Shown here in pieces: positions 45,837 to 56,555 of a stretch of 64,000 nucleotides of DNA. Within the stretch, counting starts at the first letter, position 1. Every line of letters starts with the position of its first letter. A model generated the notes under the pieces. The model worked only from the letters and a program-made list of their open reading frames with translations. It searched no databases and was not told the origin of the DNA. The DNA is from Aplectana chamaeleonis (Eukaryota; Nematoda; Chromadorea; Rhabditida; Cosmocercidae): assembly GCA_029168955.1 (NCBI GenBank), contig JAPDOI010001158.1, positions 152,110 to 216,109 on the forward strand, written 5' to 3'. A program made the position numbers and the translations under genes.

Positions 45837-46257
45837 TAACCATTCTGGGAGGATTTCAAGTCAAATCTGGGCTATTTTTCTTAAACGCTTCCTGAACCCC
45901 TTAATTTACTTAGGTAAACGCTCAACCGAAAATCCGTACAAGTCCAGAACGCTATCAGTCTGCACAAAGTTCGGAAAGTGTGCTCTCACGCAAAATTTGC
46001 CTAGGGGGGTAGTTTTGGGCGCTGAACACGATTATGGGATCCGTTTCCGGATTTTCCAAGGACTAATCTGCGTTTTGGACGGTTCAAAAAGCACAGAAGT
46101 CTACCGTTTAAGGCTTGTAACTTCTTGGAACCCGCAGCTCGGGGCGGAATACTGCGCATTTTACTATTGAGCCATAAAAGATACTAACGGTACAAGCCGT
46201 TTTTGCAGATGGCGGCTCACCGCCGTGAACACTTCCCTTGTTAGAAGTTTGAAGACC
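45837..46257. other. no gene recognised
   Basis: Nothing supported. Confidence 0.3.
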
Positions 46258-46382
46258 TATGCATAGTCTTGCGGCAAATGCCGCGCCGCAATAATGGGGA
46301 ATAGAGGGCAGGCATGAAGTTGCGTAGCCGGCCTCTATCCCCTCATCGTGGCGGCGCGATTTTCGCCGCTCGTCTATGCAGA
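46258..46382. repeat. hairpin, arms about 47 bp
   Basis: GCATAGTCTTGCGGC to GGGGAATAGAGG pairs with CCTCTATCCCC to GCCGCTCGTCTATGC with a loop of about 25 bp. Probably a small foldback MITE. Confidence 0.7.
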
Positions 46383-47113
46383 GGACTGAACCGGTACTGT
46401 CGCATAATCTGTAATGTGAAATATGGCTGAACAAGAGTCGAAAACGTGAATAAATGTCTTAAATGTCCGAAATTCGCGCATTTCTGAGATTCGATCCATG
46501 GTATCGAAGTGTTATCAGACATTAAATCTTGTGCTCTCTTTTATACCCCACCTGAAGTTCTTTCTTATCATGATACGCCCTAATGTCAACACATTCGCGC
46601 TTTGCCCACCCGTGTCCTGCTTTGAGCAGCTTTTTCTGTCGATTTTTTGTGGGTTTAGAATGAATCGATCGATCGCATGGTTTATACGTCGGGTTCCGCT
46701 TCACTTGACACAGCCGGCTGGCTTATTTGCTACCCGAATTACACGATAACAGTCTGATTCAGAAGTGATCAGACGTGAGCGAGTCGTCCGTGATCAGTCC
46801 GTGGCTGCTTCGAATACGACCAAATGGTGGCCTATTCGTCACTTGTCGTGCTCACACCCATAAAACAGGGACCGCATCACAATGTGGTCGTTGTTCACCG
46901 GTCAGTCTGCTTTTTTTCTTACATCTGAGAGTGTTTTATTTGAGTTCCTGCTGTTTTTTTACTGTTTTCAAGGCTAAAACAATTTTTTAGTGATATCTGC
47001 CAAAAAAAAAGAAATTTCAGTTGAGCCTTTATCAGGGAAAAGCGGATTTACGAGTCCAAAATTAGCGATCAGTGATGATTTTTTGTCTTCCGATTACCGA
47101 AAATGCTTGGAGT
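46383..47113. other. no gene recognised
   Basis: Nothing supported. Confidence 0.3.
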
Positions 47114-47959
47114 CAGGGTTGAGCAGGTCGTTATGGCGATTTTTGTGGCGGCTACTACCCCCCAAAGTTCATTTTTTTCATTTAAAAAAAATCTTCCGAA
47201 AATTTCACCACCCCCTCCGGGGCACACCAATTCCTTTAGCTTCATTCGGTGTCAAATTTTGAAAAGTTTTCGTTTTTTTTTCCAAAAATTTTTGAACATT
47301 TTACGGCCCCCCGTTGTGGCCCCCCCAAAATTTTTGAAAGCTTTGAACAGAAAATGAATCATCTCCCGAGAGGAAAAATTACTTCAGCTTTTTTTTGGGC
47401 GACAATTTTGAAAAAAAAAATCGAAATCGTGGTGACAGAGGGCTATTTTCAATAAAAATTTTGACGAAACCTAATTGTAAGATCAAAAATGTGCACTACT
47501 CAAACATGACGAACTCTTACTACCTCTTTTTAGCTTACCTAGTATTTGGAGAGAGTTTGTTTTTTTGTCCAAAATTTTTACGACCCGTTAGCGACTCTGC
47601 GCAACGGGGGGTCGTAAAATAATTGGAAATTTTTCGAAAGAAAAAAGGGAAATCAGGGGAGCTGGTACGATTTGACTGAATTTTACTACAAATTTGAACT
47701 ATTTCCAACTTTTCCAACATTCTGAAGAAGCTTGAAGAGTCTTTCGTCTGTGGAGGGGGGTCGTAAAAAAATTCTGGAAATTTTTATAAAATTTTGGTTA
47801 AAGAGGAGGGGTGTCGTATTCAGCTAAAATTCGGCGCACCGACCTGCTCAACCCTGTTTACGACCCATTCCAATTTATCATTTATACTGAAATTTTTCGA
47901 AATTTTTGCTACGACCCCCGTTGCGCCGAGTCGCAACCCTGCTCAGCCTTGCTTGGAAG
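47114..47959. mobile_element. long hAT-like MITE with internal copies
   Basis: From CAGGGTTGAGCAGGTCGTTA at 47114 to CTGCTCAGCCTTG at 47951. The flanks CTTGGAGT (left) and CTTGGAAG (right) look like a diverged 8-bp duplication. Inside, GACCTGCTCAACCCTG near 47845 and several ACGACCC blocks indicate further family ends. Confidence 0.65.
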
Positions 47960-48454
47960 TGCGAAAGAAAATCCGAGTTTTCTTTCAGATCACAGTTTTT
48001 GATATCTGAATCTTGTTTTTGATCACTATATCAGTAAACACCAATGAAGCTCAGGGACCCACTGATACTTGTTTTTGAAGTCCTTGGCCCTTAAATTACC
48101 TGATTTCAAGTAGCCGTGGCGTTTTCAGACTTCTGAACCGTTAGAAAAATCTCGCGTTTCCTTGGGGTTGGATGCATGGTCCAGCAGGGTGTTGTGACCG
48201 ATCTCTTCGGAGCTACGACCCCCTCCCCTTTTGTGAAACCATTTTCCTTAGAAATGTAGGAAATTTCTTCAAACCCCATCCACATGTAGAAATTTTGGGA
48301 TTGAAACTATTGGGGGGGGACGCTCATGATTCATTCAGAGAAATGGAGATTCTCTCCACGGCAACACGTATTAGAAACGTGTTAACCGTGTCAGAAACGT
48401 GCTAAACGTGTCGTATCACGTGTTTGAAACATTTTAAAAAGGTTTCATATCAAT
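47960..48454. other. fragments of hAT-like and G-tract elements
   Basis: CAGCAGGGTGTTGTGACCG near 48182 and ATTGGGGGGGGACGCTCATG near 48300 are single ends of the two families described above. No gene was found. Confidence 0.45.
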
Positions 48455-49093
48455 AATTCCTGAAAGTTTAGATTCCTGGCAAAAGTAAAGATTTGGCATG
48501 GGTATAAAAATATACTCAGTTAAAGATAAAGATAAAGAAAAATGAAAAAAGGTTTTGAAATATTCCTGAGAACGATTTGGCGTAGAATAATTTGTTTTTC
48601 GGTAAATGAAGTGAAGTAGTTGAAAGTATGATTTGGCAGTCGAGTTTGAACCAAGTATGGATAAGAGTTATGCAAAACGAGAGATCGCCTTGTGTGTGTG
48701 CTTATCCGTAGAACATATCAAAGCGAAATCACGCGTGAAATGGGAAGCATCAAAACTTTTTCAGGAGCTGTAATGCGGCGGTCTTGACGTATTAGGTGAA
48801 GTAAAATCAACATGCATGTTTTCGCTTTGATATGTTCTACGGATAAGCACAGACAAGGCGATCTCTCGTTTTGGCACAACTCTTATCAATAGTTGGTTCA
48901 AACTCGACTGCCAAATCATGCTTTCAACTACTTCACTTCATTTCCCGAAAAACAAATTATTCTACGCCAAATCGTTCTCAGGAATATTTCAAAACCTTTT
49001 TTCATTTTTCTTTATCTTACCTTCTTAACTGAGTATATTTTTATACCCATGCCAAATCTTTACTTTTGCCAGGAATCTAAACTTTCAGGAATT
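48455..49093. mobile_element. 640-bp inverted repeat, arms about 270 bp
   Basis: The left arm 48455-48728 and right arm 48820-49093 pair at about 95 percent by eye, around a 92-bp centre. Landmarks are CCTGGCAAAAGTAAAG / CTTTACTTTTGCCAGG outside and CATATCAAAGCGAAA / TTTCGCTTTGATATG inside. It has the highest arm identity of the long inverted repeats here, so it is the youngest or is kept by gene conversion. It carries no protein. Confidence 0.85.
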
Positions 49094-49167
49094 TCATTTA
49101 TTTTTCCTAAAGGTTTCCTTTCTAACATGATTTATGCCTGGTGGTGTTAGATGAAAGTAAACCCACT

Positions 49168-51204
49168 GATGTCCTGCCCCCCCCCCATTCTGTGACGTCC
49201 TGCGCACTCCAACTGATGGCCTGCACACTTTCTTTGACGTCCTGCACACGCCCACTGATGTCCTGCATACTCCCTATGATGTTCTGCACACTTTCTATGA
49301 TGTCCTGCACACTCCCACCAATGTCCTGTGCACATTCTTTTACATCTTGCACACTCCCACTGATGTCCTGCACGCTTTCTACGGCGTTCTGCGCACTTTC
49401 ACTTTGTCAGCGCTCGCTTTCTACGGCGTGCGGCGCACTCTCGTTTGGGTCCCGCACACTTTCTACGGCGTTCTGCGCACGCCCGTTTGGGTCCCGCACA
49501 CTTTCTACGGCGTCCGGCGCATTCCCACGTGGGTCCCGCACACTTTCTACGGTGTCCCGCGCACTCTCATTTGGGTCCCGCACACTTTCTTCGGCGTCCG
49601 GCGCACTCCCACTGGGTCGCGCACACTTTTTACGGCTTCCGGTGCACCCTCATTTGGGCTCCACACACTTTCTAGGGCGTTCTGCGCACACCCATTTGGG
49701 TCCCGCACACTTTCTACGGCGTCCGGCGCATCCCACGTGGGCCCCGCACACTTTCTGCGGCGTCCGGCGCACTCTCATTTGGGTCCCGCACACTTTCTAC
49801 GGCGTCCGGCGCACTCTCATTTGGGTCCCGCACACTTTCTACGGCGTCCGGTGCACCCTCATTTGAGTCCCACACACTTTCTAGGGCGTTCTGCGCACAC
49901 CCATTTGGGTCCCGCACACTTTCTACGACGTCCGGCGCACTCCCACTTGGGTCGCGCACACTTTCCACGGCGTCCGGCGCACTCCCACGTGGGTCCCGCA
50001 CACTTTCTACAGCGTCCGGCGCACTCTCATTTGGGTTCCGCACACTTTCTACGGCGTCCGGCGCACTCTCATTTGAGTTCCACACACTTTCTAGAGCGTT
50101 TTGTGCACCCCCGTTTGGGCCCCGCACACTTTCTACGGCGTCCGCCGCCCTCTGATTTGGGTCCCACACAGTTTCTACGGCGTTCTGCGCACACCCATTT
50201 GGGTCCCCCACACTTTCTACGGCGTTCTGTGCACACCCATTTGGGTCCCGCACACTTTCTACGGCGTCCGGTGCACTCCCACTTGGGTCCCACACTTTTC
50301 TACGGCGTTCTGCGCACACCGATTTGGGTCCCACACACTTTCTACGGCGTTCTGCGGACACCCATTTGGGTTCCGCACACTTTCTACGGCGTCCGGCGCA
50401 CTCCCACGTGGGTCCCGCACACTTTCTATAGCGTCCGGCGCACTCTCATTTGGGTTCCGCACACTTTCTACGGCGTCCGGCGCACTCTCATTTGGGTTCC
50501 ACACACTTTCTAGAGCGTTTTGTGCACACCCATTTGGGTCCCGCACACTTTCTACGGCGTCCGGCGCACTCTCATTTGGGTTCCGCACACTTTCTACGGC
50601 GTCCGGCGCACTCTCATTTGGGTTCCACACACTTTCTAGAGCGTTTTGTGCACACCCATTTGGGTCCCGCACACTTTCTACGGCGTCCGGCGCACTCTGA
50701 TTTGGGTCCCACACCCCTTCTAGGGCGTTCTGCGCGCACCCATTTGGGTTCCGCACACTTTCTACGGCGTTCTGCGGACACCCATTTGGGTTCCGCACAC
50801 TTTCTACGGCGTCCGGCGCACTCCCACGTGGGTCCCGCACACTTTCTACAGCGTCCGGCGCACTCTCATTTGGGTTCCGCACACATTCTACGGCGTCCGG
50901 CGCACTCTCATTTGGCTTCCACACACTTTCTAAAGCGTTTTGTGCACACCCATTTGGGTCCCGCACACTCTCTACCCCGTCCGGCGCACTCCCACTTGGG
51001 TCCCGCACACTTTCTACGGCGTTCTGCGCACACCCATTTGGGTCCCACACACTTTCTACGGCGTTCTGCGCACACCCATTTGGGTCCGCACTTTTTCTAC
51101 GGGGTCCGGCGCACTCCCACTTGGGTCCCGCACACTTTCTACGGCGTTCTGCGCACACCCATTTGGATCCCACACACTTTCTACGGCGTCTTTCGCACTT
51201 CTGA
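49168..51204. repeat. 2-kb minisatellite, 42-bp unit of two 21-bp halves
   Basis: About 48 units of 42 bp: GGCGTCCGGCGCACTCTCAT followed by TTGGGTCCCGCACACTTTCT and two or three joining bases. The left edge (49168-49380) is instead a simple 21-bp repeat (GATGTCCTGCACACTCCCAC), and each half of the 42-bp unit aligns with it. The array therefore grew by doubling a 21-mer. Two main versions of the first half (CGTCCGGCGCACTC and CGTTCTGCGCACAC) alternate irregularly. Since 42 is a multiple of three, long frames exist on both strands (up to 388 codons plus, 316 minus), which gives no evidence for any one of them. Confidence 0.92.
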
Positions 51205-52396
51205 GTCACACCGTGCGGCGTTCCAAAAAGGTACTTCCGAGATCCTGCCGTATTGATTGAAGCGTTATTTATTTATTTATTGAGTACGCTACGTAAGGCA
51301 AGCGCAATAAACACCAAAATATGATTATGCACAGAAACCATGAAAAAGAAACCGCGTTGCCCCGTCAAATCCTGAGCAAAAACCTATCAGTGACGGTGTA
51401 TATTTCACTAGTTCATTTTTACGAATAAGTAAGCGTCGGATGGTTAATAATAACATGTTTACGTGTTTTTGTCTTTCTTGACCCTCAATTTTGAGGTTCC
51501 GCAAAAATTTAGCTACCAACTTCAAAATTTGACAGGAGCTAGGTGCAAGCAAAACCAGCTCCCTGACCAAAAAAGAGCTCTCTAGCTCAACGATAAGTGT
51601 TCCAACAAGATCGTGAACGCCAACTGAAAAGAAAAGGAGATGAACATTTTTCGACCAAAATGACGTGGTTTTGACACTTCTTCTCGAATCTCAGGTTACC
51701 ATTCCGGACCATTTTTGAACAGTTATTCACCTTTCTAAAGTATATCAAATGCAAAAAGAACGGTCTCCCTACGTTTACTCTGGACCCTGATACTGAGATC
51801 AGGGAGTTGCGCGTTGGCGGTGAGCGCTTCGCGCTCACCACAATTTCATTATAAATCCTGTGTGCCCCCCCCCAACTAGTGTCATACCGAAATTTTGTGT
51901 AAAATTTTCACGGTCTCCTACCCATATTTACTCATTTTTTTTTTTTTGGTGGGAAATTTTTCGACCCCCATCTATCCCGTCGCGTCCGGTCACAACCCCA
52001 CTGGACCCTGGTTGAGCGTTAGATCTTTATTGGATGATTGGAGGGAATGAATTATAAACATTTCATTTTCCAGCTACTTTTCCAGAAGAAAAGATTGTCA
52101 AAAATTCTGAATCAATTGGTTTTTATTCTAGTTTGGTCTATCTGGAATTTTCCTAATTAATTTGAGTTTTTGGCGACCAGGGCTCATGAAAATTTCGGAA
52201 GAGTGGTCCATTTGAGATCCATAGAACCTCTTTCTTTCCAAATGGATGAATATATTGGAACAATATTCGTGTGGAAAGAATAGTTGCGTCAATGTTTGAT
52301 TTTTTTCCCAAAAAAAAATTTTTTTTCGTTAGGTACCCTATCATTTCTGTTGATTCTTTAGCAGTTTTCAATTAGCACCCGAAAATGGTTGAGGTA
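51205..52396. other. no gene recognised
   Basis: AT-rich. Single ends of the G-tract (near 51860) and hAT-like (near 52000) repeats are present. Confidence 0.35.
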
Positions 52397-52823
52397 CGGT
52401 CGACACGGATTGCATTTGCATTTAGGGCTCCTCATTATGCATTTGCGCAAGCTCGGTGCCATACGCTACAATATATTGTGCTTCTCTGGGCCAAATTCTG
52501 GTCCGCAGACGCGTCTCGACACGCTTTGCGGCCGCACGCGCTCGAGTCAGTCGGGTTTCCAGCGCTAATGCCGGCTCGATATGGCTTTTTTATACAATTT
52601 TCTCCAATTTTCTTAGTTAAAGTTTCCAAAATCCACTTAGGGTCAGCAGATCGGCGGCTGTGGCGCTGGAAGCTCTTCCGACTCGGAGCGTCCGGCCGCA
52701 AAGCGTGTCGTGACGCAATTGCGGACCGGAATTTAGACCAGATAAGCAGAGTAGGTGCACCGAGTTTGCGTTAATGCACAAATAGGAACCCAAAATGCCA
52801 GTGCGATCCGTGCCGACTGTATT
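52397..52823. mobile_element. palindromic MITE carrying another MITE in its loop
   Basis: Outer arms: GTCGACACGGATTGCATTTG to GCGCAAGCTCGGTGCC (52397-52470), and GGTGCACCGAGTTTGCG to GATCCGTGCCGAC (about 52752-52815); this is the GCGCAAACTCGGTGC family. Between them, 52478-52748 is copy 3 of the TGCTTCTCTGGGCC MITE. Confidence 0.8.
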
Positions 52824-53057
52824 TGCTTTATTTGAGTCTTCAAATACAGTTGTTTAGCGGGGTTGTGACGAGGCTCAATGGACGCAGTTTGGGGGTCATG
52901 ATGGCTTAAAAAAGAAAATTTTGGAATTCGGGGAGAAGATCGTTAAGATCCTAGACAAAATTATCGCATTGGAAGAAGGATTCGTAGAAATTTAGGACCT
53001 TTTCCGGAAAATTCGGGCACCAAAGGGGAGGGTCGTAGTTCGGTCGAGGTTGGTCAC
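52824..53057. other. no gene; degenerate repeat ends
   Basis: GGGGTTGTGACGAGGCTCAA near 52860 resembles a decayed hAT-like end. Nothing else. Confidence 0.35.
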
Positions 53058-53575
53058 CAGGGTTCATCAGGCCGTTGCGTCCGGTGATCCAATTTCTACG
53101 ACCCCCTGTTGACCGAAATTCTTTGCGGATTACCCCCCCCCCTCCTGGGATGAACAAAATCTTCACAGCTAGAATCGTGGCTTATTGTTGGCTAAAAGTA
53201 AAGGTTTTGACTTTCTTAATTTTGTTGCAGTCGACCTCAACATAGCAATAGAACTACCTTCCATACCTCAGGAACTAATCTCCATTTATACTGTTCAGAA
53301 TTCATGCGCGACTTACTACTACCTCATTCGGAGATGAACCCCAATTTTTTTTTCAAAGCTTGTGCGACCCCCCCAATAAAAATTAAAAAATTTTTGAAAA
53401 ATTTCCGAAATTTTCGCGACTTCCCTTGCGACCGGTCGCAACCCCGCCAAGTGGTTTGGAGAAGAAATTTTTTTCTCTCTAAAGCTTTTGCGATCCCCCC
53501 TAATTTCCTTTTTTTTCTAAAGTTCTTCAACATTCTTACGACCCCGTGGCCCGATTCGCAACCTGCTCAACCCTG
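53058..53575. mobile_element. hAT-like MITE, diverged
   Basis: From CAGGGTTCATCAGGCCGTTG to CGCAACCTGCTCAACCCTG, with inner TGCGACCGGTCGCAACCCC. Flanks TTGGTCAC and TTCCCTCC do not match, so the duplication has decayed or the ends belong to two elements. Confidence 0.6.
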
Positions 53576-54020
53576 TTCCCTCCGAAATAAGCGTAAAGAT
53601 TGGGATCCACAGGGTTTTTCAGAAAGTGGAGTGAAGCGTTAGGGAAAAAATAAATTGCACTTTCAAACGGTATATCATACTCGGACTTAAAAGAAATGCT
53701 GGAGGTTTTGAAAAGTGTTCAATTCGAGTGGCTGGAGATTGCCCGACAACCTCATAATGTTCAATTAGGCCCAAATGTCGGACTAACTTCAGCTCATAAG
53801 GATTTCTTTGTGAATTTTGACCAGAACTTCACAAAATTCGCTGCGTATCGTAATGATAGGACACCCCTGAATTTGTAGGTCTCGTGTTTTGTTGAGCAAG
53901 ATAGATCATTCTCATCAATACTAACTTCTGTGATCAGAATGTCAGAAATAACCCTCGTATACCTCTTTTGGGTTGGATCGAATGTTTTAGCACTTTTCTA
54001 GAATAAATTTATGTTTTTAT
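53576..54020. other. no gene recognised
   Basis: A 60-codon frame (53696-53878) has no domain or partner exon. Confidence 0.3.
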
Positions 54021-54454
54021 ATCGCGTATCAAAAAGATTGGACACCCATGGGCTAAATCGGAATTATCGTTCGATGAAATAGTGGGATCACAAATCTAAC
54101 GGCCGATATGCCTTCCGCGCACCTTTACTGCTACAAATACTTGATTTGGCATACATTCGATTAAGCTGGTCTGCTTTTGCAAGTTGATCTGGCTCTCTCC
54201 CTCGATTATGGCCTTCTGGAGCGCAGAAATCGAGATATATCATCGGCCAATGGATTAGACTCGACGAACTAAAATATTCCAGAGGTTCTTCATTTTGTTG
54301 AGATCAGGACTGTAGACTATCCACTTTGGACGAGATCTATATTGCCGAGTAAAGATGCCGACCTCAGACCTGCTCATGTGAGCTCTATGGTTGTCCTTGC
54401 CGGAAACTGCAACTTTGTTGCCCGAAAACGTGGGGAAATGAAAGTAGGTGTTAC
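54021..54454 (-). pseudogene. Tc1-like transposase relic, left copy, C-terminal part
   Basis: The minus strand encodes YSPDLNKMKNLWNILVRRV, the conserved Tc1 block ending near the third catalytic position. After a stop at 54255-54257 come ISISALQKAIIE and a CMPN stretch, as in Tc1-type C-termini. The terminal repeat TATCAAAAAGATTGGACA lies at 54027-54044. The other half of this copy lies at 58753-58905 because an LTR element inserted after 54454. Several stops and shifts make it dead. Confidence 0.75.
54451..54454. repeat. target site duplication (left) of the LTR element
   Basis: TTAC here and at 58749-58752. The uninterrupted Tc1-like copy at 59510 reads GTAAAACC across this point, which supports a 4-bp GTAA/TTAC duplication. 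Confidence 0.8.
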
Positions 54455-54855
54455 AATCGACTGGACTGTTGTAGACTGAACTGTGGTACAACTATTTATT
54501 GAGGAGAGTCACCTCTCCGTACCACTCTACAACTACAAAATGAGCCCCTATAACTAAACGAGCCGCCTTAAGAAGGGAGCGGACGCGGCCTCCGATGGCA
54601 GGCCCCGCCTGCGATGAGAGACCACGGGGGCAGACGAGAGCGCGAGGCATACATAAGATGCCCCTCCCCATCCACCCCTCCGCGCCCATCGATCGACGGA
54701 AAAGACCACCCACAAACCGATGAGGAAAACATAGGACCGAGGAAAGAGGAAATTAACAGTTAAGAAACAGGTACTAAACTGAAAGCAAATCGCCTACGCT
54801 ATTAGATTAGTAGATCTACGGTACAACAGTGGATTGAAAACTGCTATTCTTAACA
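54455..54855 (-). repeat. 3' LTR of the gag-protease retroelement
   Basis: 401 bp, nearly identical to 58347-58748 (a handful of substitutions and a one-base length difference). On the minus strand it starts TGTTAAGAATAG and ends CAGTCGATT, so it lacks the usual CA end. AATAAA on the minus strand at 54495-54500 fits a poly(A) signal near the 3' edge. The sequence just before this LTR is not a clear polypurine tract. Confidence 0.85.
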
Positions 54856-54905
54856 TGCCCGCACTAACAGGAGAGTCGTCCCGACTCATATCACTGACGA
54901 TATCA

Positions 54906-56555
54906 CTAGGCTCCTCTCCGAACATTCCTGTTTTCCATTCCACTGCTCCTTCGACCACTGTCACAACTGTTCCCGACGTCACTCGAACTGGGTCGATCTC
55001 CCCCATCCGGTTTGATCCTGAAACCAGTATTACTGTTGCAACCACAGCTATGCTTCATAGGTTCCCACACTTTGATCGCATTCGTGGCATTAGCTCCGAC
55101 GTCCTGGCAAAGTGCCACATTTGAACCGGCTCTGTGCTCGAACCGCACTCTTGTTGCTGCCTCCACGGCTTCCAAAGAATCGACGTATAGGTGGCTGCAA
55201 ACCTTCGTGGCGGCGGTGGGACCATGGGGAGTGAGATGCGTAGATTTTACCTTTCGGAGCTTCGACTCCTTCCTTTCCTCACTCCAGCTCCCTTGTTCTC
55301 CAACAGAGGCGACGTTCTCCAGTTCAAACCTGCCGGCCACTTTATTCGGTCGTGCCATTTGGTGTGTCGGACTGGGAACAGCGACATGAACACACTGCCC
55401 AAAACAGCCGTAGTCACATCGATGACGCAGGTTGAGTGGATGCTCTATGCCGATATCCGTTTTGAAACATCGAATCTTCCGACTCGTTTGAATCTCTGCG
55501 GAGGGGTTCTTTCTGGGCTTCCCCCGCTTCCTACGAGTTCTAACAGGCTGCACGGGCTCTTCTGATATCCCTTTAGGTAGCCTCTGAACCGCATCGAATT
55601 GTACTCTGCTGGGTTCGTCAGGCCCAGGCTTGCATGAGTTATGATCTCGGCGCCTATCAGGCATGACCGTATTGCATCGCCTCCATCTCGGGCAAGCTCC
55701 TGACTGATCGCGGTCATGGTTCTCAGCGCCTTTTCCTTGATCTGTTGCTGCGCAACATTTCACCTCAAGCGTCCGCTTAACGTTCGAACGCAAAATCTTC
55801 CTGGGCAACTCGACCTTGTCTGTGGGCACCATGTCTGCTGTTCCGCAAGGTGCTTCGTCTTCACCTTGTTTGAAGACTTTTGCTCCCACAGAAGTGTCAG
55901 CGACAGGAGCATGGACTTCAGGAGTCGTTCGACTGTTCCTGACTTTTGCACCAGCAGACCGAACAACGGGGTCTTGCGGCTGCTTCCGCTGCTTCTGAGT
56001 ACGCCTGTCCTTAACTGCACTGAAGGTTTCGCCTTTGCTGGGAGAGATCGCCGCTCTCTTAAACCGCTTAAGGTTAAATCCCAACTTGCCTAAGGCGTTA
56101 GTGCCAAGAACTAGCGATCCATCTCCTCCCTTCATCACGAAGCATGCGATCCTTCGCTTGTTGCTGTTTCCAATCTGCATGGAAAGCCTTATCGCTCCCT
56201 TGAAGATCATAGGATTCCCGGATGCATCGTACACTGGCGCGCAACCTCGCATTGGAATCTCTTCGACATCATCGTCCAAATCGAAACCAGAATGAAGGGC
56301 TTCTTTCAAGATTTCCAGAGGGATGATGCTTACTTGGGAACCTGTGTCCAGCAAAGCCTGTCGTGAGAATCCTAGGAGATGTACCTCAGATGACATTTGT
56401 CTTCCCACTAATTCGTCCTGTGGTCTGGATGAGCCTGCGGCTCCACAAATCCACTTGTTCAGCGAAGCCGTGGAGTTCTTCACTGGCCTTTCCTCTGCTG
56501 CCCCATCGCTTCCACTACCTTCCCGCTGCGAAGGCTCTCTAGAAATGCTCGGCAT
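54906..56555 (-). CDS. retroelement protease (pro) region
   Basis: About 549 codons on the minus strand. LLDTGSQVSIIP at about residues 70-81 is the active-site block of a retropepsin, and LVLGTNALGKLGF about 80 residues later matches its second conserved block. The rest is basic and low in recognisable features, and a Cys/His-rich segment appears near residue 365. The frame is the same as gag and directly follows the gag stop (TAA then ATG). I found no reverse transcriptase, RNase H or integrase motif between here and the 3' LTR. The element is therefore gag-protease only and would need enzymes in trans. Confidence 0.75.
   Translation of the reverse strand: MPSISREPSQREGSGSDGAAEERPVKNSTASLNKWICGAAGSSRPQDELVGRQMSSEVHLLGFSRQALLDTGSQVSIIPLEILKEALHSGFDLDDDVEEIPMRGCAPVYDASGNPMIFKGAIRLSMQIGNSNKRRIACFVMKGGDGSLVLGTNALGKLGFNLKRFKRAAISPSKGETFSAVKDRRTQKQRKQPQDPVVRSAGAKVRNSRTTPEVHAPVADTSVGAKVFKQGEDEAPCGTADMVPTDKVELPRKILRSNVKRTLEVKCCAATDQGKGAENHDRDQSGACPRWRRCNTVMPDRRRDHNSCKPGPDEPSRVQFDAVQRLPKGISEEPVQPVRTRRKRGKPRKNPSAEIQTSRKIRCFKTDIGIEHPLNLRHRCDYGCFGQCVHVAVPSPTHQMARPNKVAGRFELENVASVGEQGSWSEERKESKLRKVKSTHLTPHGPTAATKVCSHLYVDSLEAVEAATRVRFEHRAGSNVALCQDVGANATNAIKVWEPMKHSCGCNSNTGFRIKPDGGDRPSSSDVGNSCDSGRRSSGMENRNVRRGA

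Noticed and set aside
49168..51204. CRISPR-like array
   Set aside because: Units are contiguous with no unique spacers, and the window is eukaryotic.
49141..51260. Very long open frames on both strands (388, 316, 268, 241, 215 codons)
   Set aside because: They follow from a 42-bp repeat period; overlapping frames are open on both strands and none has independent coding evidence. Reported as a minisatellite.
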